Positions 25,549 to 34,735 of a stretch of DNA of 64,000 nucleotides are shown here, one piece after another. The position numbers and the translations under genes are program-made. Each line of letters opens with the position of its first letter. Within the stretch, counting starts at the first letter, position 1. Origin of the DNA: Persicobacter psychrovividus (GTDB lineage: Bacteria > Bacteroidota > Bacteroidia > Cytophagales > Cyclobacteriaceae); contig NZ_AP025292.1 in the NCBI RefSeq assembly GCF_036492425.1, positions 558,001 to 622,000 of the forward strand, written 5' to 3'. The notes under the pieces are model-generated. The model ran no database searches. It was given only the letters and a program-made list of their open reading frames with translations, and had not been told where the DNA came from.

Positions 25549-26780
25549 CTGCGAAAACTTGCCGTGCGTGGGCGCAAACCATAAAAACAAATGTTCGAAA
25601 GCAAGGCACAGCCGAACATCATCTCGTAAGTGGAATTGAGTACGCCTTGCCCCATCCAGTGAATCAACGAACCGATGATGCCTGCAATAGAAAAGCGCAC
25701 CAGCCCATAGGATGCATTGGCGGTGCCCGTCGCGCCAGGGTAACAACTCAGGATACAACCGTTGATGTGGCCGAAGATAAAACCAAGGGCACTGACAAAA
25801 ATAACATTGAAGCTCAGCAGCAGCCATAAGTTCGGCCGCTTGTATTCCACCATTGCAAACAGGATGAAGCCACTCAGCAGGCAAATGGTAATCCCCCACT
25901 GAACCATTTGTTTGGATTCAAAATTCTTTAACAGATACTGACTCCATCGGCTGATGATGATCATCCCCAGAACACATACTGTAAACAGCCAAGGGAACAG
26001 CTGAGCAGAAACATGGTAGGTATCCACAAAGATAGATGTCGCCTTGGACATAAAAGCGTAAAGTCCGCACAGGGCGAAGGTGCCTGTCAGAATGTAGCAA
26101 ATCCCCCATTGGTTGGCGACAATTTTTTTGTATCGTCCAAAGGACGACCAGACTGATTTGTTGGTTTCTTTGGGCATAGAGCGAAGGGGGATTTTTCGAT
26201 AAACTCCCGTTAGAATGGAGATGCAGTAAATCAGCAGGAACAGAAATACCGCCTGCCAATGGCCCGTTTTAGCAAAGATGCTCCCGAGCAGGGGAGCGAT
26301 CATTGGGGCGCACATTCGAACACTTGCGATCTTGGACAGCATTCGGGCGCTTTCTTTTTCATTGTATAAATCCTTGACAAAAGCGGCGACATTAACAGAG
26401 GTGAATCCGCCACCGAAACCCTGCATTACCCTCAGCATGTCAAGAAAATGAAGATTGGTAGTGAGAATAATACAGCTTGTGGCAAAAACATAAATGCTCA
26501 GCCCCAGCAGCATCACCTTCTTTCTCCCAAAATGATCTGACAGTGGTCCACCGCAAAACTGTCCCAGGGCAAAGCCTATAAAAAAGAGGGAAATGGTCAG
26601 TTCAACAGTTGAAATATTGGAGGTGAAACTTTGTGCCATTTCAGGAATAGAGGGCAAGTACATATCTATTGAAAAGGCAGTCATGGCAACTACGGCCCCC
26701 AAAAGGAGGATGAGTTGCCGCTTTTTGAGCGCAGGCGCTTGATTTATCATAAAGGAGTCGTTATGATGAATGGACATCAC
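25527..26780 (-). CDS. Bcr/CflA family multidrug MFS exporter, copy 1
   Basis: Twelve-helix proton-driven exporter of the inner membrane. Seen: AFSIDMYLPSIPEMA (the Bcr/CflA first-helix motif DMYLP), MFS motif A GGPLSDHFGRKKVMLLG, the motif RVMQGFGGGF in helix 4, and LGFIFGHINGCILSCYPGATGTANA in the second half. Length 417. It lies 109 nt downstream of a clear paralogue in the same orientation (about half of positions alike by eye), so a tandem duplication. Substrate unknown. The start may be M1, M2 or M11. Confidence 0.92.
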   Translation of the reverse strand: MMSIHHNDSFMINQAPALKKRQLILLLGAVVAMTAFSIDMYLPSIPEMAQSFTSNISTVELTISLFFIGFALGQFCGGPLSDHFGRKKVMLLGLSIYVFATSCIILTTNLHFLDMLRVMQGFGGGFTSVNVAAFVKDLYNEKESARMLSKIASVRMCAPMIAPLLGSIFAKTGHWQAVFLFLLIYCISILTGVYRKIPLRSMPKETNKSVWSSFGRYKKIVANQWGICYILTGTFALCGLYAFMSKATSIFVDTYHVSAQLFPWLFTVCVLGMIIISRWSQYLLKNFESKQMVQWGITICLLSGFILFAMVEYKRPNLWLLLSFNVIFVSALGFIFGHINGCILSCYPGATGTANASYGLVRFSIAGIIGSLIHWMGQGVLNSTYEMMFGCALLSNICFYGLRPRTASFRRKKALSA

Positions 26781-26889
26781 AAATTAAGCCAAGAAAAGTG
26801 AAATTTTAGCAAGCGATAATAATTGTTATCAACTCCTGTCATTTGTTATTGATAATTGAAAGGCAATCCACCAATTTCATAATTAAAGA

Positions 26890-28101
26890 TTAGCTTGCCG
26901 CAGGCTGGGGTTGCTGAAATGCGAGCAGATAATAAAAGCCATTGGATAATATTGCGCAAAGAAACATCATCTGATAGGTTGGCAGCAGGATGTCTGAACT
27001 GATGAAATGAATCAGCCCTCCGATGGTGCCTGCCATGGAAAAACGGATCAGTCCGTAGGTGGCATTGGCCGTGGCAGTGCGTCCAGGGTAGCATTGCAGG
27101 AAGCAGGCGTTTACGTGGCCAAACACAAAACCCAGTGCACCGATAAACAGGAAACCCAGCAACATCAGCACCCATAAGCTTGGCTGTGGTGTAAACTGAA
27201 CATAGAGCCAAAGTAAAGCGCCAGCAGAAAAATTCATCAGGTAGCCTATGCGCACAATGCTTTCGGGCGACCGTTTTCTGAGCAGGCGTTTACTGTACCT
27301 ACTGAGTCCGAGCATCAGGATGGTATTCAGTGCAAAAAGCCAGGGGAAAATGGTTTCAGCAATATGAAAATGACTGACATATATGGAGGTGGCACGGGAA
27401 ATAAAGGCGTAGAGCCCGCAAAGCGTAAAGGCACCACTGAGGATAAAGCCCATGCCCTGTCGGTTTGAAAATATATGGCCATAATTTTGAAGCATCGGCT
27501 TGATGCGGATTCCCCCCTGCTTATTGCTCGGCAACTGTTCAATTTTTTTGCTGACCATCAGCAGGGCGCCCAATGCATACAGGAATAAAACAACAAAGGA
27601 GGTTTGCCAATAACCGAGTTTGGCGAGCAGCCCTCCGATAATTGGCGCAATAATCGGTACCGCCATCCGGACCCCCGCAATGGTGGAGAGAATTTTGGCG
27701 CTTTCCTGATGATTGAACCGGTCTTTGACCAATGGGGCGCAGTTTACTGTTGTGAATCCGCCACCGAAACCCTGTAAAATTCGGAACCCATAAAGAACGG
27801 GCAAGCTGGGGGAAAATACCATCCCGATAGATGCCACGGTAAAGATGCTCAGGCCGATCATCATCATAGGTTTTCTTCCATAATGGTCACTGAATGGCCC
27901 TCCCGTGAACTGCCCAAAAGCAAAACCGACCAAAAACATGGAGATGGTCAGTTCTATTTTGGGGATGCTCGTGGCAAAATGTGTAGCCACCTCAGGGATG
28001 GATGGCAGGTACATGTCGATCGCCAAAGCCCCCATCGCAACCAGTGTCGCCAGCATGTAGATCAGTGATGAATATTGATTTTTTGAGGGGGAATGATTCA
28101 T
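26890..28101 (-). CDS. Bcr/CflA family multidrug MFS exporter, copy 2
   Basis: Second Bcr/CflA exporter. I start at the ATG whose codon ends at 28101 (MNHSPSKNQYSS); the frame is open to another ATG at 28152, which adds 17 polar residues. Seen: ALAIDMYLPSIPEVA, motif A GGPFSDHYGRKPMMMIG, RILQGFGGGFTTVN, and LGFVFGHVNACFLQCYPGRTATANATYG. It precedes copy 1 on the same strand and a promoter of good quality lies upstream, so both may be cotranscribed. Confidence 0.92.
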   Translation of the reverse strand: MNHSPSKNQYSSLIYMLATLVAMGALAIDMYLPSIPEVATHFATSIPKIELTISMFLVGFAFGQFTGGPFSDHYGRKPMMMIGLSIFTVASIGMVFSPSLPVLYGFRILQGFGGGFTTVNCAPLVKDRFNHQESAKILSTIAGVRMAVPIIAPIIGGLLAKLGYWQTSFVVLFLYALGALLMVSKKIEQLPSNKQGGIRIKPMLQNYGHIFSNRQGMGFILSGAFTLCGLYAFISRATSIYVSHFHIAETIFPWLFALNTILMLGLSRYSKRLLRKRSPESIVRIGYLMNFSAGALLWLYVQFTPQPSLWVLMLLGFLFIGALGFVFGHVNACFLQCYPGRTATANATYGLIRFSMAGTIGGLIHFISSDILLPTYQMMFLCAILSNGFYYLLAFQQPQPAAS

Positions 28102-28211
28102 GTTTTTGTACTTGTTGTATTCACTTTGTGCTGCACGGAATTTACCGTACATTTTTTGTGTCTGCTGCTATTAGTGCACCGACGAAAGTGGGGCATAAAA
28201 ATGCAATCGTA

Positions 28212-28240
28212 CAAAGCTAAACAATCAATAGCATGAGCAA
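28212..28240 (-). promoter_or_regulatory. Promoter for the MFS pair
   Basis: Read on the minus strand: TTG (28240–28238), 18-nt spacer, TAGCTTTG (28219–28212), an exact TAnnTTTG. The start site would lie about 100 nt before the exporter ATG. The box overlaps the first codons of the divergent gene at 28233. Confidence 0.6.
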
Positions 28241-28631
28241 TATAGGTTGGAAGAAAAAGATGATCATTCCCATGTATATTTTTTTATTTCTTATGGCGGT
28301 AATGGCCTTGAATGTTGGTATGGGAAGGCAGGGATTTCAGCATTGGTTTGCCAGTGGCAGCTGCTTCCTGCTATTTTTTGGCGGTTGGTGGGCCCTCGTT
28401 GGTCGGACTGATGTTCGTCGTTGGCTGTTGGGACTTACTTATGTGGTGACGTTTGGCTTGGCGAACCAGTCCGCTATTGTGCACCAACCATGGCTGATGG
28501 GCCTTTTTACGTTGCTATTTTTAGGGATGTCGGTTTGGCTCAGGTATAAAAAAGCGGCTAAAGTTGATGTTAACCTTAGCCGCTTGGCAAATATCATTTT
28601 TATGATGTTTTGGTTGGGAGCGTTGATCTGA
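28233..28631 (+). CDS. Hypothetical small membrane protein
   Basis: A 132-residue protein with four or five hydrophobic helices (IPMYIFLFLMAVMALNVG; CFLLFFGGWWALVG; LLGLTYVVTFGLANQ; GLFTLLFLGMSVWL; IIFMMFWLGALI) joined by short basic loops, and no signal peptide. I do not recognise the family. It is divergent from the MFS pair, sharing their promoter region, and its stop is followed by a degenerate REP-like element. Confidence 0.7.
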   Translation: MSNIGWKKKMIIPMYIFLFLMAVMALNVGMGRQGFQHWFASGSCFLLFFGGWWALVGRTDVRRWLLGLTYVVTFGLANQSAIVHQPWLMGLFTLLFLGMSVWLRYKKAAKVDVNLSRLANIIFMMFWLGALI

Positions 28632-28643
28632 ACTTTTGGTAAT

Positions 28644-28722
28644 GCTATCGCGAGCGCCTTTCTCCTGACAGCCCTCTTCTTCCTGTTACGAGAGGGGTTA
28701 TTTGGCCCAAGCGGGACGCTTG
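28644..28722. repeat. REP-like elements, family A (degenerate copy) and family A'
   Basis: GCTATCGCGAGCG (28644–28656) matches one arm of the family A palindrome found at 31748, 40345 and 42898, and TTACGAGAGGGGTTA (28686–28700) resembles its other arm. Next to them CAAGCG-GGA-CGCTTG (28708–28722) resembles the small palindrome at 42865–42879, which there too lies beside a family A copy. Confidence 0.55.
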
Positions 28723-28732
28723 AAACAAATCA

Positions 28733-30625
28733 TTACCCAGCATATTCACTCAACTCCAGCCAGCGCATCTCTTTTTCTTCGAGGGTATCGTTGATCTCCT
28801 CAATCTCTTTTGCCCAGTTGGCCAAATCTTCATGGCTTCCTGTACCAGCATTCATCAGGGCTACAATTTCCTCTTTCTGAGTTTCAAGTTGCTCAATGTC
28901 GGTTTCAAGTTGCTCGTATTCTTTTTGCTCCTTAAAAGAGAGTTTCTTTTTCGGCTGATCATTTTTTTGCTCAGTTTTCCAGTCGGTTTTCTCTTTCTCT
29001 ACTGATTTAGCGGCTTCTACACGTGCTTTTTCCTTCTCCTCCACCTCTACACGGTAGTCGGAATAATTACCAGGGAAATCACGGATCACGCCCTGCCCTT
29101 CAAACACAAAAGTATGGTCCACCAGTCGATCCATAAAGTAACGGTCGTGAGAAACAAGCATCAAACAGCCCCCAAATTTCGATAGAAAATCTTCGAGGAC
29201 ATTCAGCGTGATCAAGTCCAAATCGTTGGTGGGCTCATCAAGAATCAAGAAGTTGGGATTCTTAATCAATACCCTCAGCAACTGCAATCGGCGACGTTCA
29301 CCACCAGACAGCTTGGCCACCACATTGTATTGCATTTTTGGAGGAAACAGGAACAGGTTCAAGAAGGCCGAAGCACTCAAAGTCGAACCGTCGGCGAGTT
29401 CTACCACCTCAGCTACATCCTTCACCACGTCAATCACACGAGCGTTTTCATCGAAAATAGCCTCTTCCTGATGGTAATACCCCACATGCGTATTTACACC
29501 TAAATCAATCTCGCCACTATCGGCTTCCAGTGTGCCCGTCAGGATGTTCAGGAAAGTAGATTTCCCCACTCCGTTTGGTCCAATAATTCCGATACGGTCT
29601 TTTTTCTGAAAGATATAAGAGAAATCTTTAACAAAAGGCTGACCATCGAAAGATTTATTGATCTTGTCAAGTTCCAGCACTTTTCCGCCGAGGCGTCTTT
29701 GCTGAACACTCAGGGCAAGCTCATCTTTTTTCAGGTTTTTATGTGCCGCTTTCTTTACATCGTCAAAGGCATCTACACGGTATTTGGCTTTTGTTCCTCG
29801 TGCTTTTGGCTGTCGGCGGATCCAGTCGAGCTCCTTTTTATACAGGTTTTTCGCCTTTTCCACTTCACTTGCTTCAATGGCTTCGCGTTCCGCTTTTTTC
29901 TCCAAAAAGTAGCCGTAGTTACCGTAATACTGAAAGATTTGCCCCCCATCCAGCTCAATGATGTGGTTGGTAACTTTCTCCAGAAAATAACGGTCGTGCG
30001 TTACCAAAAGCAAAGCCATATTGGCGGAGGACAAGTACTGTTCCAGCCACTCAATGGTTTCCAGATCGAGGTGGTTGGTAGGCTCATCGAGAATCAAAAA
30101 GTCAGGCTTTTCGATCAATGCCCTTGCCAAAGAGATGCGCTTTCGTTGTCCACCCGATAACTGCCCAACTTTCTGCTCCAAATCATGTAAGCCCAACTGG
30201 CCCAGAATGGTCTTTACCTGTGACTCATAATCCCAGGCATTCGCACTGTCGATGTCAGCAATCAATTCCTGAAGTTTTTCTGCAGATTTTTCATCTGTCG
30301 CCGAACGCTCCAAATGGTATTCGTAATCGCGGATCAACGAAAGTGTACTGTTGTCGGCATCAAATACAGAGGTGCGGATGCTGTCTTCAGGGTTAAAGCT
30401 TGGCGACTGCGGAACAAAAGCCATGCGTATTCCTTCACGGAAGGCCACATGTCCCTTGTCAGCTTCTTCGCGTCCAGCAATAATTTTCATCAGCGTGGAT
30501 TTCCCACAGCCGTTCACACCCACCAGCGCAATTTTCTGCCCCTGGGCAATGCCAAAATTCACGCCATCCAGCAGGCTGCGCTCATCAAAGCTTTTATGTA
30601 GTTCTTCTATCGAGAGGTAATTCAC
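28733..30625 (-). CDS. ABC-F family ATPase (Uup-like)
   Basis: A soluble protein with two ABC ATPase domains and no membrane part. Seen: Walker A GVNGCGKST, signature LSGGQRKRISLARAL and Walker B FLILDEPTNHLDL in domain 1; a charged linker of about 80 residues rich in Lys/Arg (KKELDWIRRQPKARGTKAKYR); GPNGVGKST, LSGGERRRLQLLRVL and FLILDEPTNDLDL in domain 2; and a C-terminal coiled coil (KKKLSFKEQKEYEQLETDIEQLE) as in Uup. ABC-F proteins act on the ribosome or on replication intermediates; Uup-type is the closest by the C-terminal domain. Length 630. Confidence 0.93.
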   Translation of the reverse strand: MNYLSIEELHKSFDERSLLDGVNFGIAQGQKIALVGVNGCGKSTLMKIIAGREEADKGHVAFREGIRMAFVPQSPSFNPEDSIRTSVFDADNSTLSLIRDYEYHLERSATDEKSAEKLQELIADIDSANAWDYESQVKTILGQLGLHDLEQKVGQLSGGQRKRISLARALIEKPDFLILDEPTNHLDLETIEWLEQYLSSANMALLLVTHDRYFLEKVTNHIIELDGGQIFQYYGNYGYFLEKKAEREAIEASEVEKAKNLYKKELDWIRRQPKARGTKAKYRVDAFDDVKKAAHKNLKKDELALSVQQRRLGGKVLELDKINKSFDGQPFVKDFSYIFQKKDRIGIIGPNGVGKSTFLNILTGTLEADSGEIDLGVNTHVGYYHQEEAIFDENARVIDVVKDVAEVVELADGSTLSASAFLNLFLFPPKMQYNVVAKLSGGERRRLQLLRVLIKNPNFLILDEPTNDLDLITLNVLEDFLSKFGGCLMLVSHDRYFMDRLVDHTFVFEGQGVIRDFPGNYSDYRVEVEEKEKARVEAAKSVEKEKTDWKTEQKNDQPKKKLSFKEQKEYEQLETDIEQLETQKEEIVALMNAGTGSHEDLANWAKEIEEINDTLEEKEMRWLELSEYAG

Positions 30626-31069
30626 AAGCTATATTTTATAATGCGCCACAAAACCAGCGCACGGTAGATCATTCAATTTTAGCGAAGATACAAAAAGCAG
30701 TGGAATTTTTTGGGGGACAAACCGATACCTTTCGGGTATATGACTGATATACCTCCTTTGTGCCCTGCGTGAGCGACTCAATAGGCAATTCCTTTGGCTT
30801 GAACCAAATTGGCACGCAATCAATTACGCATATATAGCATGTGCAACCCAGCTAATGAATTATTCCAACAAAACGCGAACTGAATTAATCTACTATGTTG
30901 TTTGTGTTTGTTGGATTGATAATGCTAAATATTGATGAAATAACGATGTTATTTGCGTCTTGTAGCTAACTGATAATCAGTGTGTTTCCTTTTTGGATTT
31001 TGATTGTGTTTCGGTTGGTTATCGGGATACTTCAACCTTTTTAAATCAAAATATATAAGGTCTTGATAA
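30626..31069. other. Non-coding gap upstream of the ABC-F gene
   Basis: About 440 nt without a credible gene. The part next to the ABC-F start must hold its promoter, but no exact TAnnTTTG with a good TTG was found. Nothing else recognised. Confidence 0.4.
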
Positions 31070-31447
31070 GGCTTTGCCGAATGCCGAAAACACTTGATTT
31101 TAGTGGATACTTTGGCTTATGAGTTCAAGCCGATGGAAGGATCTCCTGTTTTGGATCAAGGGGTTGATTTAGCTTTTAAAATCAAGAAGGATTTTCTGAG
31201 AAAGGCACGTGTCAAAGGTTCGGCGATAGATATTGGAGCAATTGAGGGTGAGGAGTATATTACGGCTTTCAATGATCTGAGCAATAGCAATACACAATGG
31301 TTTATTTCTCCTCAAAGTGAAATTTCATGGCTGAGCACTGCGGGCAGTTTTTCGGTAATGATCTTTGATCAGCAGGGAAATGAGGTGTTTGCTTCTTCGG
31401 CTTTGGAGGGTCAGACCCATGCGTCTGGCCTAAACAATTTTTTGTAG
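31070..31447 (+). pseudogene. C-terminal remnant of a surface/secreted beta-helix-type protein
   Basis: An open stretch bounded upstream by an in-frame TAA (31067). Its only possible start is a TTG at 31094, which has no recognisable expression signals. Seen: SPVLDQGVDLAFKIKKDFLRKARVKGSAIDIGAIEG, which is the end of a choice-of-anchor Q/right-handed beta-helix repeat (pattern SPxxDxG...DIGAxE), followed by about 55 residues resembling a C-terminal sorting-type beta domain (WFISPQSEISWLSTAGSFSVMIFDQQGNEVF). The upstream bulk of such a protein is absent, so this is most likely a decayed fragment; a short live gene is possible but unlikely. Confidence 0.6.
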
Positions 31448-31791
31448 GGTGATTACGGTCGAACACGTGGGTTTGTCCGCAATGTCATTAAGTTAAGGAT
31501 TTTGGGCTGACTCAGGTGTAAATTTGAAATGCATGTAAAGGCATAATTCATTATGTCTCACGTAACCATTTGAATTAATCCAAGAGAAATCAGCGTTGTG
31601 TTAGACGTTAAAAATAACGTCTCTACGGGGTAAGGCGCTTAACTTAATGACTTTGGGTTGGCCCGTACCTAACAGATTAGAATTTCGCATATCATTATTT
31701 AACTGGGGGTTGTTCAACATCCGTACAGCATTGCTTAATGCTAAAATCCTATCACGAGAGACGCTCGCGATAGGATTTTTTTATGGAATTA
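31448..31791. repeat. Mosaic of inverted repeats
   Basis: The gap contains GTCATTAAGTTAAG (31484–31497) and its exact reverse complement (31638–31651), an AGACGTTA-AAAA-TAACGTCT palindrome (31603–31622), the 11-mer CTTTGGGTTGG (31651–31661) that recurs inverted at 47088–47098, and a family A palindrome (31748–31774). No gene is present. It looks like a landing place for small repeat elements. Confidence 0.6.
31743..31779. terminator. Family A palindrome acting as terminator of the TonB-dependent receptor gene
   Basis: Stem AAAATCCTATC / GATAGGATTTT with inner CGAG/CTCG pairs. The core CTATCACGAGAG...CTCGCGATAG is the dispersed family A repeat. On the minus strand it comes 13 nt after the receptor stop and is followed by TTTTAG. 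Confidence 0.65.
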
Positions 31792-34284
31792 TTAAAACTG
31801 CTCCTTACCAAACTGTCCTTTGGTATTCTTAACTTTTTTGGATTTTCCTGATTGGAAGCGGTAGGTTACGCCCAACTCAAGGATAGGACCGTAGCGGAAA
31901 TATTCGGTATCCTGAAAGAAGATTTGAGTACCTTCGGCATTGTATCCTGCAGTGTTGAGCCCTTTGATGTTGGAGGCGAAAACGTCCTCTACACGGAAGG
32001 CGAACTGGAATTGATCCAATTTATTAGGAGTGTAGTTTAGCGCTACATTCGATAGATAGAATAACTCATTCTCCCCCTGAGCGGTAACGGTGGCTGACTT
32101 TACTTGCATGTCCCAAGCGAATTTCAGCCCTTTATAAATGGTGGCATTCAGGTTGGTATTCACCGTCCAGTTGGTGGATTTGGTATCCACGGTATAATCG
32201 AAAATATCCCCTTTGATTGCATATGAATACAATGAACCACCCAAGAAGAACTTGACATTTTTACCCAATCTCCAATTGGTATTCAGCTCCAAACCAAGCG
32301 CCTGATCGTTTCCTGCATTGGTGTAGGAACGCAACAAAACATTCTGATCGGTATCGACGGTATTGACTCTAAAGATAGCATTTTCTGTACCACGGTAGAA
32401 GGTGGTTACGGTGAAATCCATCCATGAAGTATGCTGAGTGAAAGAGGCTTCAACATTGTTAATGTACTCTGGCTGAAGGGTAGGGTCTCCGATTTCAAAT
32501 ACCTCAAAATGACGTCTCCAAAGGAATGGGGCCATGTTTTTTGTCGGTGGTCGGTTGATTCTTCTTGATCCCGAAAGGATCAGCTTTTGCTCTTCCGACA
32601 GCTGGTAATCCAAATGCAAGGAAGGGAAGAGATTCGGTTGCTTGACATTGTACTGCGACTGATTCTCACGTTCAGGGTCGAAGATATTCTGATATTCAGG
32701 GTTCTCAATCGTCAGTTCTTGATCGGTATATTCAAAACGCAAACCTGCCATCATGCTCAGCTTGTCAAACTTCGCACTGTAGTTCACATAACCTGCATAA
32801 ATGCCACGGTTCAAGCGAACAAAATTCTGGTAGGCACTGCCGAACTTTTGAGTGTTCAGGTCAAGGGTGTCATAATTGAAGTCGCCCGACTGTACCAACC
32901 ATTGAGGCTGGAATCCTGTTTCCAATTTCTGATTTTCAGCCAAAGGAATGGTCAAGTCGATATTCAGGCGGTAACCTTCTAACGGGTTGTTGTCATCCTG
33001 CATATAATGCAATTGCAGTTCCCCGACTTCACCATCAGTATTTGAGGCGTAGTTCTTGTTGTCCAAATCTCCCCAAAGACGAGAGTTTTCATACAAACCA
33101 GCAACACTCAAAGCCGTACCATTGTCCCACGACTTCTGGTAATCCAAAGCATAGGATTGGAATTTTCCTTGTTTCTCGTGGGTGTTTGGGTTGAAAATAT
33201 AAGCATTACGAGGATCATCAGTACGGTTAGCGTTGATGTCTCCGTAGAAGTTGTCATAGAAATAATCGGCGGTACGCTTTTGGTTTTTGTAACCATAATA
33301 ATAGGAGGCGTTGATCTTTCCTGCCGATCCAAAATCATAGGATAATCCTGCGTTAGCCGTCGCATTGATGTGCCATTCAGGTCGGTCGCCCGAAGCCTGC
33401 ATGTGATAATAGCTACCGTCTTGTTGCAACAGGCGGGCATTTCCCGTTCGGCTACCACGCACATCACGGTCATTATAGCTCAGTCCTCCATAAAGCGACA
33501 GCTTGTCTTTGCTATGGGTGATGTTCATTGATCCCGAATAACGTCGTGGATCCATGCCTTCATGCCAAGGCGTTCCCCCGCCCATCAGGTCAGCGGTGAT
33601 GCTGGTGCCCTGCATCACATTGCCCAAAGTGGTAATGTTGATGATCCCCGCATTTCCCTGCGCTTCATATCGTGCCGAAGGAACGGTGATGATTTCAATG
33701 TTTTTGATGGATGAAGCAGGGATTTGTTGCAACAAAACCGACGGTTCAATCTGCGTAGGCTTGCCGTCAATATAAACCAAAAATCCTGAGGTTCCCCTCA
33801 AACTCACATCGCCATCGGGGCTGATGCTTACCGAAGGAATGTTGCGCAAAAGGTCGGTGGCATTCCCCGAACGGGCGGTGGCAAAGTCCTCGGCGCTGAA
33901 ACTCTGGCGGTCAATCTTACGGACGGTGGTTGCTTTTTGGGCTTTTACTTCTACCGCTTCCAATTCGGTGGCGTCAATACCCAAACCAATGTTCCCCAAC
34001 TTGAGGTGTTGTCCATTGCTCAGACTGATCGCTTGTTTTTGACTCTGATAGCCCACAAAACTGAGCTGAAGCGTGTAGTCCCCCGCTTTGATTTTCTTGA
34101 TTTCAAACCGACCATCTTGTTCGGTCATCGCTCCAGTGATGAGTTTGTCGTCTTGAAACAAGGCAACCTGTGCAAATGACAGCGGGCTGTTGGCTTGTTG
34201 GTCAATAGCGGTTCCAGAAATGCGTGCTTGTGCCCATAGCATTTGGGGCAACAGCAATAAGGTGATGATTAATAGTCTTTTCAT
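31792..34284 (-). CDS. TonB-dependent receptor, outer-membrane beta-barrel family
   Basis: Outer-membrane transporter/receptor of 830 residues. Seen: signal peptide MKRLLIITLLLLPQMLWAQ, a carboxypeptidase-regulatory-like domain (about 20–105; ISGTAIDQQANSPLSFAQVAL, YTLQLSFVGYQSQ), a plug (about 120–215; RSGNATDLLRNIPSVSI, LRGTSGFLVYIDGKPTQ, EIITVPSARYEAQGNAGIINI), and a barrel of the OMP_b-brl_3 type ending in aromatic-rich strands. There is no SusD partner, unlike the pairs at 51–61 kb. Ligand unknown. Its neighbours do not form an operon with it. Confidence 0.92.
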   Translation of the reverse strand: MKRLLIITLLLLPQMLWAQARISGTAIDQQANSPLSFAQVALFQDDKLITGAMTEQDGRFEIKKIKAGDYTLQLSFVGYQSQKQAISLSNGQHLKLGNIGLGIDATELEAVEVKAQKATTVRKIDRQSFSAEDFATARSGNATDLLRNIPSVSISPDGDVSLRGTSGFLVYIDGKPTQIEPSVLLQQIPASSIKNIEIITVPSARYEAQGNAGIINITTLGNVMQGTSITADLMGGGTPWHEGMDPRRYSGSMNITHSKDKLSLYGGLSYNDRDVRGSRTGNARLLQQDGSYYHMQASGDRPEWHINATANAGLSYDFGSAGKINASYYYGYKNQKRTADYFYDNFYGDINANRTDDPRNAYIFNPNTHEKQGKFQSYALDYQKSWDNGTALSVAGLYENSRLWGDLDNKNYASNTDGEVGELQLHYMQDDNNPLEGYRLNIDLTIPLAENQKLETGFQPQWLVQSGDFNYDTLDLNTQKFGSAYQNFVRLNRGIYAGYVNYSAKFDKLSMMAGLRFEYTDQELTIENPEYQNIFDPERENQSQYNVKQPNLFPSLHLDYQLSEEQKLILSGSRRINRPPTKNMAPFLWRRHFEVFEIGDPTLQPEYINNVEASFTQHTSWMDFTVTTFYRGTENAIFRVNTVDTDQNVLLRSYTNAGNDQALGLELNTNWRLGKNVKFFLGGSLYSYAIKGDIFDYTVDTKSTNWTVNTNLNATIYKGLKFAWDMQVKSATVTAQGENELFYLSNVALNYTPNKLDQFQFAFRVEDVFASNIKGLNTAGYNAEGTQIFFQDTEYFRYGPILELGVTYRFQSGKSKKVKNTKGQFGKEQF

Positions 34285-34735
34285 TGATTATGTTGATGTT
34301 TTTTGTTTAGCCACAGATGACACAGATTACCGCAGATTTTTTTGTTTTGATCTGTATTGTACTGTAAGAAAAATAGACATTCTGAATATTTTTTGAAGAT
34401 TTCAGTGGTTGAAAAAATAAAGACAAAGATAGGAGATCTTAAAGGGATAAGAGAAGGAGTCAGACCGTTATCTTTTTAAGGGAATGTGATTTTTTTGTTA
34501 TGGCTATTTGGGGCTGTTTTACGAAATTCTATTTCGCCACTGTATGGGCCGATCTATTTGTCTGCCCGATTCATTAGAGAAATTGTTTGGTTTGGAAACA
34601 GACAGGGGTGCATTCTTACAGCTGATAAAATAATCTATGGACAATACGCCCAACAGTTTCAGGATTTTTGACTCTCCATTAAAAACCCTTTGGCCTAATC
34701 CGTTAAATCTTATTTGTTTTCAATACTTTTGCAGG
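34285..34735. other. Non-coding gap between divergent receptor and EamA genes
   Basis: About 450 nt with no gene. Near 34311–34360 it has CCACAGATGACACAGATTACCG... and a T-run followed by GATCTGTATTG, similar to the flank of the family C repeats at 21530 and 43030. The right end holds a TACTTTTG box for the EamA gene. Confidence 0.5.
34724..34731 (+). promoter_or_regulatory. Candidate -7 box directly before the EamA start
   Basis: TACTTTTG matches TAnnTTTG and ends 4 nt before the ATG at 34736, so transcription would start at or next to the start codon (leaderless mRNA). No good -33 TTG was found. Confidence 0.4.

Noticed and set aside
29699-30160. Open frame of 153 codons antisense to the ABC-F gene
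   Set aside because: Low-complexity Phe/Leu/Val-rich translation caused by antisense codons of the ATPase; no start signals.
30809-30832. TTGGCACG…TTACGCAT looking like a sigma-54 promoter
   Set aside because: The GG–GC spacing is wrong for -24/-12, and there is no suitable gene just downstream.
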